Shown here: one piece after another, positions 13,459 through 23,700 of the stretch
Position numbering within the stretch: position 1 is the stretch's first letter
Layout: every line of letters starts with the position of its first letter
Source of the DNA: a virus
Strand: one strand, 5' to 3'
DNA: 64,000 nt
IMG/VR virus record: IMGVR_UViG_3300003690_002850
Span: 1-64,000 of that record
Notes under the pieces: model-generated
The model's database searches: none
The model's input: only the letters and a program-made list of their open reading frames with translations
Told to the model about the DNA's origin: nothing
Position numbers and translations under genes: made by a program

Positions 13459-14757
13459 TTGATAACTAATATAACGTATGAAATCGGTATAGTGTTGCAC
13501 GGGCAGCCGCGATACTATAATATTGTAAAAAAATATTGGGATGAAGCTTTTCCAGATTGTAAAATTGACTATTTCATACACGCTTGGAATATTGATAGTG
13601 TTGATGGTCGGAATCAATTCCCGGATGATCGCTGGCAACCTTACAATAAAAACGAAGGCCCGGAAGCTAGTGACCCATGGATCGTTAGATATGATGCTAG
13701 TAAATTAAAAAAAGAGCTGCAAGATATATATAATACTTCAAATGTAATTGTTAGTGATTATGATAGACATGTGCACGGGCTTAGACGGGTACCTAATCTG
13801 GACGGATCACATATAAATGGTAAGCTGTATGTACATCAATGGAGATCATTTGAGAAGGCTAGTCAGCTTTTAAAAAGATCAGAAAAGGAATATGATTTAA
13901 TTTTATGTAGTAGGCTTGATCTGATATTAGAACCAAAGCCTGATTTAGTTAGACGATTGTTACAGGTAATAGAAGAAAATGAATCTCCAGATGATGAATT
14001 AATAATATGCTGTACTTTTCCAGAAAATACTCCTTCGTCCTTTGATGGAATGTATGATTGGCTTTGGTTTGGGACAAAACAAGGTATGATTAGATTTGGT
14101 CATAATTTTACACGTAATCAAATAGCCGATCCAAAATTTCTTGATAGAGGATATAGAGTAAGGTGGGGTGATCAACTTAAACGAAATAGAGTTCCTGTGT
14201 ATATAATACCAGATCATAAATGGGAAGTGAACTGGGGATTAGCTACATTAATAAAACCTGAATGTCCTAGCTTTGATATTAAAACAATAAAGAATTATTC
14301 TAAATACCATGAGGATAATACACGTGGAAAAATAGAGCTTGCAGAGTTAAAGCCATACGACCCTAAAGTTAAGTATTGGAATAGTGATTGGAATTCTGTA
14401 GATGAAAAATACGACAGTAAAGGTGAGCGACTAAACGATGATTACGATCCTATAATTCACGATTTTAAAATTAAAAAAGAATCTCTCTTTTATGACATTG
14501 AGCGACGATCGAACGAGAGTTTTGAGCGATCTGTAGCTCGGTCTCCATATGGGGTTAATTCTGATTTAATAAATCAAGAGACCCTCGGTTCATTGAATGA
14601 GTATCTCCAGGAGTTTGATGATGAAGATGAAAAGTACACCGCGGTGCAGCACATGATGGCCAACAAACCGGTTGTCATCGATGAGAGTGTAAATAAAAAA
14701 TCCGAGAATAAAGATTGGGATCCTGATGGTGAAGTATTCCAATATTTTAAATATTAA
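13459..14757 (+). CDS. Glycosyltransferase-like protein, 432 aa
   Basis: Starts at TTG 13459, directly after the previous stop; no earlier start is possible. The N-terminus EIGIVLHGQPRYY...KIDYFIHAWN and the later YDLILCSRLDLILEP (residues ~145-159) match a pattern seen in phage and bacterial capsule or glycan glycosyltransferase-like proteins (a loop with an R-x-D element in place of a classical DxD). Residues ~150-260 complete that domain. The C-terminal ~150 residues are charged and low complexity. It may decorate virion or host surface glycans; donor and acceptor are unknown. Confidence 0.5.
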   Translation: MITNITYEIGIVLHGQPRYYNIVKKYWDEAFPDCKIDYFIHAWNIDSVDGRNQFPDDRWQPYNKNEGPEASDPWIVRYDASKLKKELQDIYNTSNVIVSDYDRHVHGLRRVPNLDGSHINGKLYVHQWRSFEKASQLLKRSEKEYDLILCSRLDLILEPKPDLVRRLLQVIEENESPDDELIICCTFPENTPSSFDGMYDWLWFGTKQGMIRFGHNFTRNQIADPKFLDRGYRVRWGDQLKRNRVPVYIIPDHKWEVNWGLATLIKPECPSFDIKTIKNYSKYHEDNTRGKIELAELKPYDPKVKYWNSDWNSVDEKYDSKGERLNDDYDPIIHDFKIKKESLFYDIERRSNESFERSVARSPYGVNSDLINQETLGSLNEYLQEFDDEDEKYTAVQHMMANKPVVIDESVNKKSENKDWDPDGEVFQYFKY

Positions 14758-14761
14758 TAAA

Positions 14762-14769
14762 TATAAATA
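14762..14769 (+). promoter_or_regulatory. Late promoter, exact TATAAATA
   Basis: Perfect core, ten bases before the ATG at 14780. Confidence 0.55.
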
Positions 14770-14779
14770 TAATCATATT

Positions 14780-14995
14780 ATGACAAATGTATCAGAATTC
14801 GAACACACAAAGCCGGTGCAGGCATATGCTGCTCTTGATAGCGCAATTGCTAAGTATCGTCAAATAGTTAACGAGCATACTTACCAAGGTAAACAATTGA
14901 TTATGGAGAGTGCTGATGCGCAACGCGCATCATTAGCGCAGCAAATTGTTAGTGACCTTGAGAATATAAAGAGAGTATTTTTAACTGGAGCTTAA
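14780..14995 (+). CDS. Small helical protein, 71 aa
   Basis: Start at ATG 14780, chosen because it follows an exact late promoter; the longer frame from 14726 overlaps the previous gene. The product (MTNVSEFEHTKPVQAYAALD...) is predicted all-helical and may be a minor virion component. It converges with the tail-fibre gene and the two stop codons overlap in a shared TTAA. Confidence 0.5.
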   Translation: MTNVSEFEHTKPVQAYAALDSAIAKYRQIVNEHTYQGKQLIMESADAQRASLAQQIVSDLENIKRVFLTGA

Positions 14996-17900
14996 GTTAT
15001 TGTTATATTTTCTACCTCATCAAAATATGGAGTAATTTTTTGAAGCTCCATTGCGACTCGCTTTTGAATTTTATCTTGTAACAACCTGTCTGAGATATCT
15101 GTATGCTGTATATCTACTTTATACTTGTTAGCAAGCTTTTCAGGATAATTAAATTTAAATAATTTATCAATAGTGTCAATATATGTTCTTTGTCCTAAAG
15201 GATAAGACCAAATTACATCTTTATCTTTAACATGATAATTATAATGCGCTAACATATCAAAATAATTCATAGTTTTATTATAAATCTTAAACCCTTTTAT
15301 TTTTGCATTATGTACGAAATACTTTTTCTCTTGTAATAATTTATTAGCTAGTGTTAAATAAAACGGAGTTGATACTGCACCTACATATAATCCTGTTTCG
15401 AGTACGTTTGCTAAAGCGTATTTACCTGCTGAGAAGTTTACTTTAGATACTGATTTTCCGTTAACGAATAATTCCATATAACCATTTGTTAAAGATACGT
15501 TAATAAAGAAATGATTGTATCCCGGATTCAATGTAGAAAAGTCAAAATCAATAATTGATTTTTGTTTATAATATTTACCAGTACTTGAGAATTTTGGTTT
15601 CTTTTTTAATACAACTTTAAGTCTGTTTTTATTTGCACCTATCTTTTTTAAATAACCATATGATGTAACTGTTTTAGTTAACTTAAGAGAAGCAATATTA
15701 ATACCATTAAGTTTCTTACTATAAACTATTCTTAGTGTTTCAGGATCGAGTTTTGATAATCTAGCACCTCCATCAAATTCCTGTATTAGTAATATATATT
15801 TTTTGTATTCTCCGCCTTCAAAATCATATATTAAATCTATATATGTTGCACCTATTGTCCATTTTAAACTACAAAATTCTCTAGTACGAATTAATTTGCG
15901 ATTATTATCTAATATAGAAATAACATTTTCATCGTGTAATACTATTATATTATTTTCATCGTCATTTAGAATGCTATTAATTTTCGATCTTTTATCTAGG
16001 CCTGCTAATATTCTATTAGTTTTATCTGTACCTGCCCCTCTATAATCTGTTACGTGTTTCTTATCTAATTTTTTAATATGAGTTTGGATATTAGCTTCAT
16101 CACCTGGATCATCTTGTCTTATTACCCACGGTACATTATTATTATCAAGTATTACTTCATTTCCGTTTCCGTTTTTATCAACTTCAAATTTGTATACTAC
16201 ACCATCTTTTCTTATTAATTTACCCTTTTTACCGGGTACTGTTCGGCTTGCTGGGTTCTCTACATATCCAGGACAAGCTGTACTCACTTGTGTCCATGTA
16301 GAAGGATACCAGTCCTTAACAGCGACTGTATCACTAAAAATATTTTTTTTAGTATTATATGTAAAATGTTTAAACTCACCAACAGGTGCGAATAAGACAT
16401 CAAGCTTGTCTTCATCTACTTCGAAATCATCTATCTCAATATCTGAATCTTTTAAGTTTTCTATTTTACCTATTAGATGATTATTATTATTAAAAATATA
16501 TATTATATGTTCTTTTCTTTTTTGACATTCTACATCTCTTTGCATGTACTCTGCACTATCATATACAGTGCTCACTTTCCATGTATGAGCAAGGACATAG
16601 TATTCAGAGAAATTATCTTTACGAGCAATACCGTCGATGGTTACTTCTTGATTACCTTCTTTTAGAATAATATAATCATATACTTCGAAATCATTATTTA
16701 AAAATAATAATTTACTGAAGTGTTTTTTACTTAAACTATTTTTATCTGTTGTGTTATTTACAGGTAATATAATATTAGGGGTTACAAGGTCAGTATTAAA
16801 TATACCTATTCCATCATCAAAATAATTACCTAATAATTGATAACAAAAAGGTTTATTATTATCTTTAGTGTGTAACCAGAAATTAATACTCATATCACCT
16901 TGTATATCAGTTTTATTTCTTGCAAGGTTGTTGCCATCTAAAATTATTTCACGATCTCTTTTAATATATGTCTCCGGTATCGGTACACCTTTATAATTTA
17001 AATATTCAGTTTCTGTTGTTTTGTTATATTTGGTATTGTATGCCCTGAATAATTTTTCATAATCATGTCCTCCAACATGATAATATCCATAATCATTATT
17101 AGGTTCAAATGTTAAACTAGATGATACGTCAAACGTTTCTGTTGTTTCTGCTCCAGCGGCTGTTATAACTCTATAATGTGATGTACCAGATAATGCTTGA
17201 GAGAAATTAGAAGCTAATGGGTTATAATATCTATCTACCCATCTAGTATTTCCGTCACTGTTACCTGACAACCAACTACATAAATACATTGGATTAACGT
17301 CATCACTAAAACTATTATTTTTAACTACTTCTCTTCTTTTAAAAACTTTATCTGACATTAATGGATTACTACCAGGTACAGATCCTAAGTTTTCAATCTT
17401 AGAGTCATTAATATTAAGAACTGTATATGGCGATATAGAATTAGGAGTCGTAAAATAGGTTAGTTTATTAGGTTTAAAATTTATATCATATGTTCCGATA
17501 TTATAAGATAATCCTATTTTATCATATCCGTGTTGTTGATGGACACCGGCGTTTATTTTTTCATATACTCTATTGTTAGTATCAGCTTCATAATTATAAT
17601 GGTTGTTTTCAGAATAATATTCATGTAAGGTTGCTTGGTTTTTTAATGGAAAGAAATCAACATGAGCGATAAATTTATTTTCACTATTATCTTGGTAATA
17701 ATTATAATTATTATTGAATACAAAATAGTTGTTGCTAACTGGTGTTACGTTAGTTAATGATACATTATCAACATTAGGGCCTGATTTATATTTGTTAAAA
17801 TTACTAGGTAATGTTTTAAAGTCTTTAGTTAATAAATTTCTGCTAACAGTAAAGAAGCTAGCATTTAAATCTGCTATAGCATTTTGCCAAGCACCGGGAG

Positions 17901-18612
17901 CTGATAGATATAATAAATCAGATTTATTTATTAAGATATTTGCTAGACCAGGAGCAGTAGTTCCGATACCAACATTAACATCAGGGTCTGTTGTTGGTTT
18001 ATTATGTAAAGTTATTTTGTCATTATCTAAAGTAAAACTAAGCCAAGATCGGTTATCAGTAGTTGGAGTAATAGTTATCCATTTAGCTGCTTCATCTTGA
18101 TGATATGGTGCACTTAGATAGTACGTCTCACTATTATATGTTTGAGTTATAAAAAGCGCCTCTCTTTTATTTAAAGGCTTATCAGTTAGACCGGCATTAT
18201 TGGTCGGGGCTGGTATACTACTAATATGAAAAGTAAAGAAAAATTGACTACTTAAATTACTAAATTCTGACGAATCTACGAAATTAGACTTTACAAAACC
18301 ATCAGGAGAAGTATAGTCATTTTTTAGGTACTTATCTCCGTGTTTTATTGTTGTAGTAAATGCACTAACAGCATTAGTTGTAAATGGTAATTTAAGTTCT
18401 GCTATCGTAGATAATTCTTGTAAATCTGTTAATGAATATTGTGTATTAAAATTTGTTTTTTTATCTTTTAAATTTCTATTAAAATAATATTGATTTGTAA
18501 TTAATCCAAAATTAAAATTTTCTCTATATTTACGTAGTACTATTGTTGCATCGTGTATATGACGATACTCAATTATCGGTAGAGAGCTACTATCAATAAT
18601 TTGTACTTTCAT
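14992..18612 (-). CDS. Large tail fibre/adhesin-like protein with LamG-like domain
   Basis: 1206 residues, the last gene of the leftward tail operon. Most of the protein is Asn/Tyr/Thr-rich and strand-rich, as in phage fibres. Near the C-terminus (about residues 1010-1120) a concanavalin/LamG-like module can be recognised: NHFFINVSLTNGYMELFVNG, a loop, GLYVGAV, then AKIKGFKIYNKTMNYFDMLA. This fold binds glycans in many adhesins. A helical tail follows. It is likely a fibre or baseplate protein contacting the host surface; no T4 equivalent can be assigned. It starts two bases after the upstream gene's stop. Confidence 0.6.
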   Translation of the reverse strand: MKVQIIDSSSLPIIEYRHIHDATIVLRKYRENFNFGLITNQYYFNRNLKDKKTNFNTQYSLTDLQELSTIAELKLPFTTNAVSAFTTTIKHGDKYLKNDYTSPDGFVKSNFVDSSEFSNLSSQFFFTFHISSIPAPTNNAGLTDKPLNKREALFITQTYNSETYYLSAPYHQDEAAKWITITPTTDNRSWLSFTLDNDKITLHNKPTTDPDVNVGIGTTAPGLANILINKSDLLYLSAPGAWQNAIADLNASFFTVSRNLLTKDFKTLPSNFNKYKSGPNVDNVSLTNVTPVSNNYFVFNNNYNYYQDNSENKFIAHVDFFPLKNQATLHEYYSENNHYNYEADTNNRVYEKINAGVHQQHGYDKIGLSYNIGTYDINFKPNKLTYFTTPNSISPYTVLNINDSKIENLGSVPGSNPLMSDKVFKRREVVKNNSFSDDVNPMYLCSWLSGNSDGNTRWVDRYYNPLASNFSQALSGTSHYRVITAAGAETTETFDVSSSLTFEPNNDYGYYHVGGHDYEKLFRAYNTKYNKTTETEYLNYKGVPIPETYIKRDREIILDGNNLARNKTDIQGDMSINFWLHTKDNNKPFCYQLLGNYFDDGIGIFNTDLVTPNIILPVNNTTDKNSLSKKHFSKLLFLNNDFEVYDYIILKEGNQEVTIDGIARKDNFSEYYVLAHTWKVSTVYDSAEYMQRDVECQKRKEHIIYIFNNNNHLIGKIENLKDSDIEIDDFEVDEDKLDVLFAPVGEFKHFTYNTKKNIFSDTVAVKDWYPSTWTQVSTACPGYVENPASRTVPGKKGKLIRKDGVVYKFEVDKNGNGNEVILDNNNVPWVIRQDDPGDEANIQTHIKKLDKKHVTDYRGAGTDKTNRILAGLDKRSKINSILNDDENNIIVLHDENVISILDNNRKLIRTREFCSLKWTIGATYIDLIYDFEGGEYKKYILLIQEFDGGARLSKLDPETLRIVYSKKLNGINIASLKLTKTVTSYGYLKKIGANKNRLKVVLKKKPKFSSTGKYYKQKSIIDFDFSTLNPGYNHFFINVSLTNGYMELFVNGKSVSKVNFSAGKYALANVLETGLYVGAVSTPFYLTLANKLLQEKKYFVHNAKIKGFKIYNKTMNYFDMLAHYNYHVKDKDVIWSYPLGQRTYIDTIDKLFKFNYPEKLANKYKVDIQHTDISDRLLQDKIQKRVAMELQKITPYFDEVENITIT

Positions 18613-18614
18613 TA

Positions 18615-19670
18615 TTAGAACATCCTTACACCAGAAAATGATGATCCGTTTGCTATTAGTGGAGCATTATATCCTGTTCTACCACTGGCGCCGTATTTTA
18701 TAAGAATAATATCATCATTTGTTACTTCATCGACAAAGCTAAAATCATAGATATGTTTGTTTGAACCTATTTTTTTCGGATAACTTTTACGCACCGGATT
18801 ACCACTAATAAATATCTCGATCGGTATATCATCAGTGGTATATATTATCTCTATATAAGCATTAAACGATATTGTACTTGTTGAAAATGATCCAATACTA
18901 GGATATGTCATTTTAAATGGATCACGAACTAAAGTACCAATAGCTGGATCGATAGCTGTTCTATTAAAGGAAAGATTACCGCTAGTAGGAAGTGATATAT
19001 TATTTCCTGTAACTGATACTTTAAAGTTTACAGAGTTTACTGTTGATGATGTTTCTGATAATAGACGAGCTGGCATTGTGACAATGTCTGCATCTGTACC
19101 ATCTTCCATAACTGTAAGATCTGCTGGGCGGTTGTCATACCATTCCCAGTCTTTCTTTTGGCTACTAATAGTAGCAGAATGCCATGATTTGTCTTTAAAT
19201 AATCGTAATTTTGCGCCAGGTTTAAGAGCCACTGTTTGAGGTGTTTCTAACAGAGCTGTAATTTGACCTAACCTCGCTAATATATTTTGTATATCGCCTC
19301 GGTTCTGGCCTGGTAGAGCTGAAAGAGCTGTTCCACCTGAATCATCTGATAATGCAGTGTATGCCTCATAATTACGTTTACTAAGTTCTATACTTCCTTT
19401 TAAATCGGAATATGTAGGTTTATGATCTTCGTCTGTATCTGTTCTTAATAACTTATACCCACCAACTGTCATGAATTGTTTATTACCGACATTATCACCT
19501 CTACCAGATATTAAATGATAAAAACTAATATTATCAACACCAATGACGAAATCTTTAAAGTCTAATAGCTTAGTACCATTATTAGTTTCGACAATTAGCT
19601 TATCTGTTTTTAATATCTCAGTCCCGATATCTAAATCAGATATATTTACAATTTCGTCTTCTATAGCCAT
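18615..19670 (-). CDS. Putative tail fibre/baseplate protein, 351 aa
   Basis: Not recognised by family. The N-terminus (EDEIVNISDLDIGTEILKTD) resembles attachment segments of T4-like structural proteins; a helical linker at ~110-150 precedes a strand-rich C-terminal domain ending in a Gly/Ser-rich sequence (GASGRTGYNAPLIANGSSF). It lies between two large fibre-like genes and has its own late promoter, so it is very likely structural. Confidence 0.5.
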   Translation of the reverse strand: MAIEDEIVNISDLDIGTEILKTDKLIVETNNGTKLLDFKDFVIGVDNISFYHLISGRGDNVGNKQFMTVGGYKLLRTDTDEDHKPTYSDLKGSIELSKRNYEAYTALSDDSGGTALSALPGQNRGDIQNILARLGQITALLETPQTVALKPGAKLRLFKDKSWHSATISSQKKDWEWYDNRPADLTVMEDGTDADIVTMPARLLSETSSTVNSVNFKVSVTGNNISLPTSGNLSFNRTAIDPAIGTLVRDPFKMTYPSIGSFSTSTISFNAYIEIIYTTDDIPIEIFISGNPVRKSYPKKIGSNKHIYDFSFVDEVTNDDIILIKYGASGRTGYNAPLIANGSSFSGVRMF

Positions 19671-19675
19671 ATAAT

Positions 19676-19683
19676 TATTTAGT
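19676..19683 (-). promoter_or_regulatory. Late-type promoter, minus strand (ACTAAATA)
   Basis: On the minus strand ACTAAATA lies five bases before the ATG at 19670, the same element and spacing as at 12952. Confidence 0.45.
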
Positions 19684-19685
19684 CG

Positions 19686-20795
19686 TTAATAATCTACAAA
19701 TGCAGTTATCGTACTTATTCCGGTAGTAATAGTATTACAGCTCTGTGGGTCATATACATCTACCATAAAATAACCACCAATAGGTAGTTGTGAAACGGAT
19801 ACACCAGTTCCTACATTAGTAAAATAATAATATTGTGAATCCGCTAATGAGGTTCTTGTTCCTGTTATATCTAATAATGGTATTGATATTATTTTTTTAG
19901 CTAAATCTGTATCTTTAAGTAAATCTCCAGCGTTCCAATTTAAATACCCAGTCAAATGCACAAACGATGAATTAGCAGTAAGAGGTACATAAAGAGCCTC
20001 ATCTGGATTTGCAGGGTATGAAATGGTACCAAGATCAGGATGAGCAGCACGTGTTCTATATCTTAGAGTTATATTATCGTTATCTTTTTGTTTTTTATTA
20101 ACTGGATTAGTGACATCGTGGATTGCTACTATAATATCTTGTCCTGTATTAGATTCATTTGCATCTACTCGTACGTATTCTGTAGTGAACCCAACGTTAA
20201 ACGATTCAGAACTAATAGTTTGACTGTATGTTAATGCTGGGTCAAATTCACTTCTTGCTACAGAATTAATATCTATTAAGTTTAATCCTAATACTTCTGG
20301 ATTTTTATTAATAAAGGTTAATAGAAGTTTTTCGTCTGTAGAGTTTTTTGTATTAAAATAATCAGTATTAATTAAATTAACATCTTCAAATGTCTCAATA
20401 CCGGGTTGATTCATTGTGAATTGAATATCAATCATATCAACTATAAGATCATCTCTATATAAAGTTAAATATACATTTTTTATAGTATTATCAATTGGCT
20501 CAGTTTCAAGAACATGGACGAATGTATTTGTAGATATAGCAGGTATTGAAGTTGTTAGTATTGGTCTATTTATTATTAATTCATTAGAACCATCTTTCTC
20601 AAAATCAACAATTATTTTATTAAGTTTTCTAGTTGCATGATCATCGTACGCTGAAAGTCCAGATAAAGAAAATGTTACACTAGTGGTACCAGTGAGTGAG
20701 ACAGAAAACGTAGAGAGAGTGCTCGTAGCAGTTGGAGTACCGTGGGTGAGTCCACTGGAATTTCCTCCGGTAACTGTATATGCGTACGTATTCAT
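19686..20795 (-). CDS. Putative tail structural protein, 369 aa
   Basis: Thr/Ser-rich N-terminus (TVTGGNSSGLTHGTPTATST) followed by strand-rich sequence throughout, with repeated immunoglobulin-like strand patterns (NVYLTLYRDDLIVDMIDIQF). No catalytic motif. It sits one base downstream of the 1177-residue protein in the same operon. Probably a fibre or baseplate accessory protein. Confidence 0.5.
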   Translation of the reverse strand: MNTYAYTVTGGNSSGLTHGTPTATSTLSTFSVSLTGTTSVTFSLSGLSAYDDHATRKLNKIIVDFEKDGSNELIINRPILTTSIPAISTNTFVHVLETEPIDNTIKNVYLTLYRDDLIVDMIDIQFTMNQPGIETFEDVNLINTDYFNTKNSTDEKLLLTFINKNPEVLGLNLIDINSVARSEFDPALTYSQTISSESFNVGFTTEYVRVDANESNTGQDIIVAIHDVTNPVNKKQKDNDNITLRYRTRAAHPDLGTISYPANPDEALYVPLTANSSFVHLTGYLNWNAGDLLKDTDLAKKIISIPLLDITGTRTSLADSQYYYFTNVGTGVSVSQLPIGGYFMVDVYDPQSCNTITTGISTITAFVDY

Positions 20796-20796
20796 G

Positions 20797-23700
20797 TTAT
20801 TGACTCAAGCTACTCTGTGCGATGTGATCTACAAATCCTAAATCTGTATTTTGTGTGTTGGGTATTCCTTCTTTTGTTCGCCAGTCCCAAGCAGCTTCAT
20901 TTGTATATTCTGTACCGTCGGTATGGTCTTTGTAAGCAAATCCGTCATCATCATACCACATAGCTGCACCATGGCCTCCGTGCTGATTAGCTTTCATTGC
21001 CTCTTCTAAAACATTTCCATGAACAATAAAACAATCGCCCCATGATATAGTATTATTGTGACTAATTCTTGATCCCCACTTTCTGAAAAAGGTTATACCA
21101 TTTGGGAATTCATTGTTAACATCCTCTCTGTAGCTTAATTGATCATAAGGATAATATTCGACTCTTCCAAATAATTGGCCCCATATTTGTTTCTCTATTT
21201 CAGTTTTATCTTCATTTGTGGTAGTGTAGTTTAGAAATTCATTTACAGCTTTTGGTGATTGGGTGTCACTTTCAATTCTATAATGACGGAGATCGGTTTG
21301 AATTATATCCCATGTAGTTACTGAACATTTACCTACCTTAGTTATAGGCTCAGGTGTAGGAAAGTCTTCTTCCTCATCTCCGTCAACGGCACCGCATGCT
21401 CCGAGTAATGTAGCTTCTTCATCATTAAGCCATACAGCTTCTTTGACCCATGTTCCTGTAAATTCACCGGATGGTGTCGGCGCTGTTGGATGGTTGGCGT
21501 TGCCCTTCTCAAAGTATTCGAAATTCCAGTTGGCTTCAATACCACTAATCTTACTAGCAAGGTCTAGAAAGCTTTTATTAAACATCATGTCCGATTCCTC
21601 TCTAATATAATCTATTGGAACGTAGTCTGGTAGGATCAGTCCTTCTCCACCTAAACTTGTTTCCCAGGTGATTGCATACTTACGACCTTTTATTATTGAT
21701 TCGGTTAGCATATCTCCGAAAATAGGAGCTGCCGTACGATGCCAACCGCTGAGCCATCTTTTTGGTCGATTATCAGTGGGCGCACCAGGTTCGGTTTCTG
21801 TTAAAAGTAGAAACCAACCACTGCATTTTGATGTAGTAGGCTTTAATACTGTTGGAGATTCATCGGGAGGACCAGGTATATCATTTCTTCTTTTTGTAAC
21901 ACCTGTCCATTTTGCTTCAACTTCACTATCTACAAATTCCGGTATTTTACCACATAAAGTAATTCTGTCGATAAGAGATTGGCGTTTTATTAACATTGTA
22001 ACATCGACAGGATCTGCAGTAGGCATAGTAACTAAATCTCTTCTTAAATTAGCAGATGATTCTTCTAGGTATTCTACTGTAGTTATATTATCTATTTTTT
22101 CTATTGATTTAATTGGATCGCCCATTTTTACACCTGTTACTTTAAATGAGAGTAATTCAAAATGACTAGTATATTCTGATGTTGTAAATGATAATCCTAC
22201 ATTAATAGGTGCAATTAATCCCTGTGATGGAGTTCTTCCACTCGGGTAAAGGTTAATATCGTCGGCATTGTCAATAATAATTGGAGGTGGTTCTATATTA
22301 GTAGTTATTGGTGCATTATATGGTGCTGGTATTACTGTTGGTGTTATATCAATAGATGGAGTCATCTCAATAATTATACCCTCATCAGTAGGTTCTGGTT
22401 TCCATGGTCTTCTGGGTCGGTCGTAGCGTGGTGTAGGTGGGCGCCCAGGAAGGAGTCCTCCAGGATCTGGATATGTTGGTGTCCACTGTTCTTCTGGATC
22501 AGTCGGTAATTCCGGGCTTATAGGTGGATCTGATGAGATCGTCTCGACCGGTACCGTTGGAGGTTTTACCGGATCACCTGGAGCTCCAGGATCATGTGGT
22601 GGTCGTCCAGGATCTGGATACAGCGGATCAAACCATCCAGTTCCTCCACCTCCGCCAGGATCAAAGTAAGCCATTTTACTAATGGGACGAGGAACGTTTG
22701 CCCCAGGGTATTTACTAGCAGGAGTTCGACTACCCCAAGGATAAGGTACAGGAACTACTGCGCCGCGTGGTCGGGTTGCCGGTGGATTAAATTGTTGATT
22801 ATAATATCCAGACCATGGGCTATAAAATATTCCTTTTTCATTCTTTACACTATTTAAATCAAATTGTAATATTGTATTATAATCAGTAGTACTTGTAAGT
22901 TTATTATATACTGTTACACGAGTACCCTTATGGGTAAGATCAATTCTATAATCTTGAAAATCTACATCAGAACCAGTACTGTTAGCTGATTGTTGATGCA
23001 TAGAGACAGCGCTAGCTGCAACTGTTGATATTGATATGCATGTTAATACTCTTGTAAAGGTATCTCTATTAGACCGAATTCCTACTGAACATGGTGCTGT
23101 TGTGTTAGTAAACCCGCCTGAATGTTTTCCATGGCTCCATCTTCCAGGGCCGCCACCAGCAGATAGCCAACCTTCTTTACCTTCTGAAGTGGTGCAAAAA
23201 TCACCTTTAATATCAAACCCTACACCTAAAAAACTATTAGCAGGTTCTCCATACCCCTTGTGGGTCGGATCGGCCCCTGCGTTATTAATAACTAGACCTG
23301 AAACATCTTTTAGTTCACCCTCAATCTCACTTACTACACTACTTGCTTTTGCATAGCCTAATGTACTACCTATTCCTTGAGGCTCAACAACACCAGCTAA
23401 AGGGTTCCTATAAAAAAATGCACAAAAACCTTCCCCAGCTCCAGATAGACCACTCAATGCGGTAGCAGTATCTATCCATCTAGATGGCTGTGGATCGTCT
23501 TTGTCAGATTGAATTGATTTATAAGCGGTCATTAAGGGTACCTGAAATGACTTAGCTGTGAAATCTACACGAATATCATAATTAGGGTCGAATGCTGCAT
23601 ATTTAGGATTATACGTAATATAGCCCCCTGACCATTGAAACGTATGTTGACGAGTTGCAGTAAGACAAGTTGACTCACTACTACCACCACCTACGCCTTT

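Noticed and set aside
18000-18120. Plus-strand open frames inside the fibre genes (for example 17729-18100, 21668-22165, 23036-23356)
   Set aside because: They are antisense to long intact minus-strand genes with phage-like domains and have no promoters; judged to be chance.
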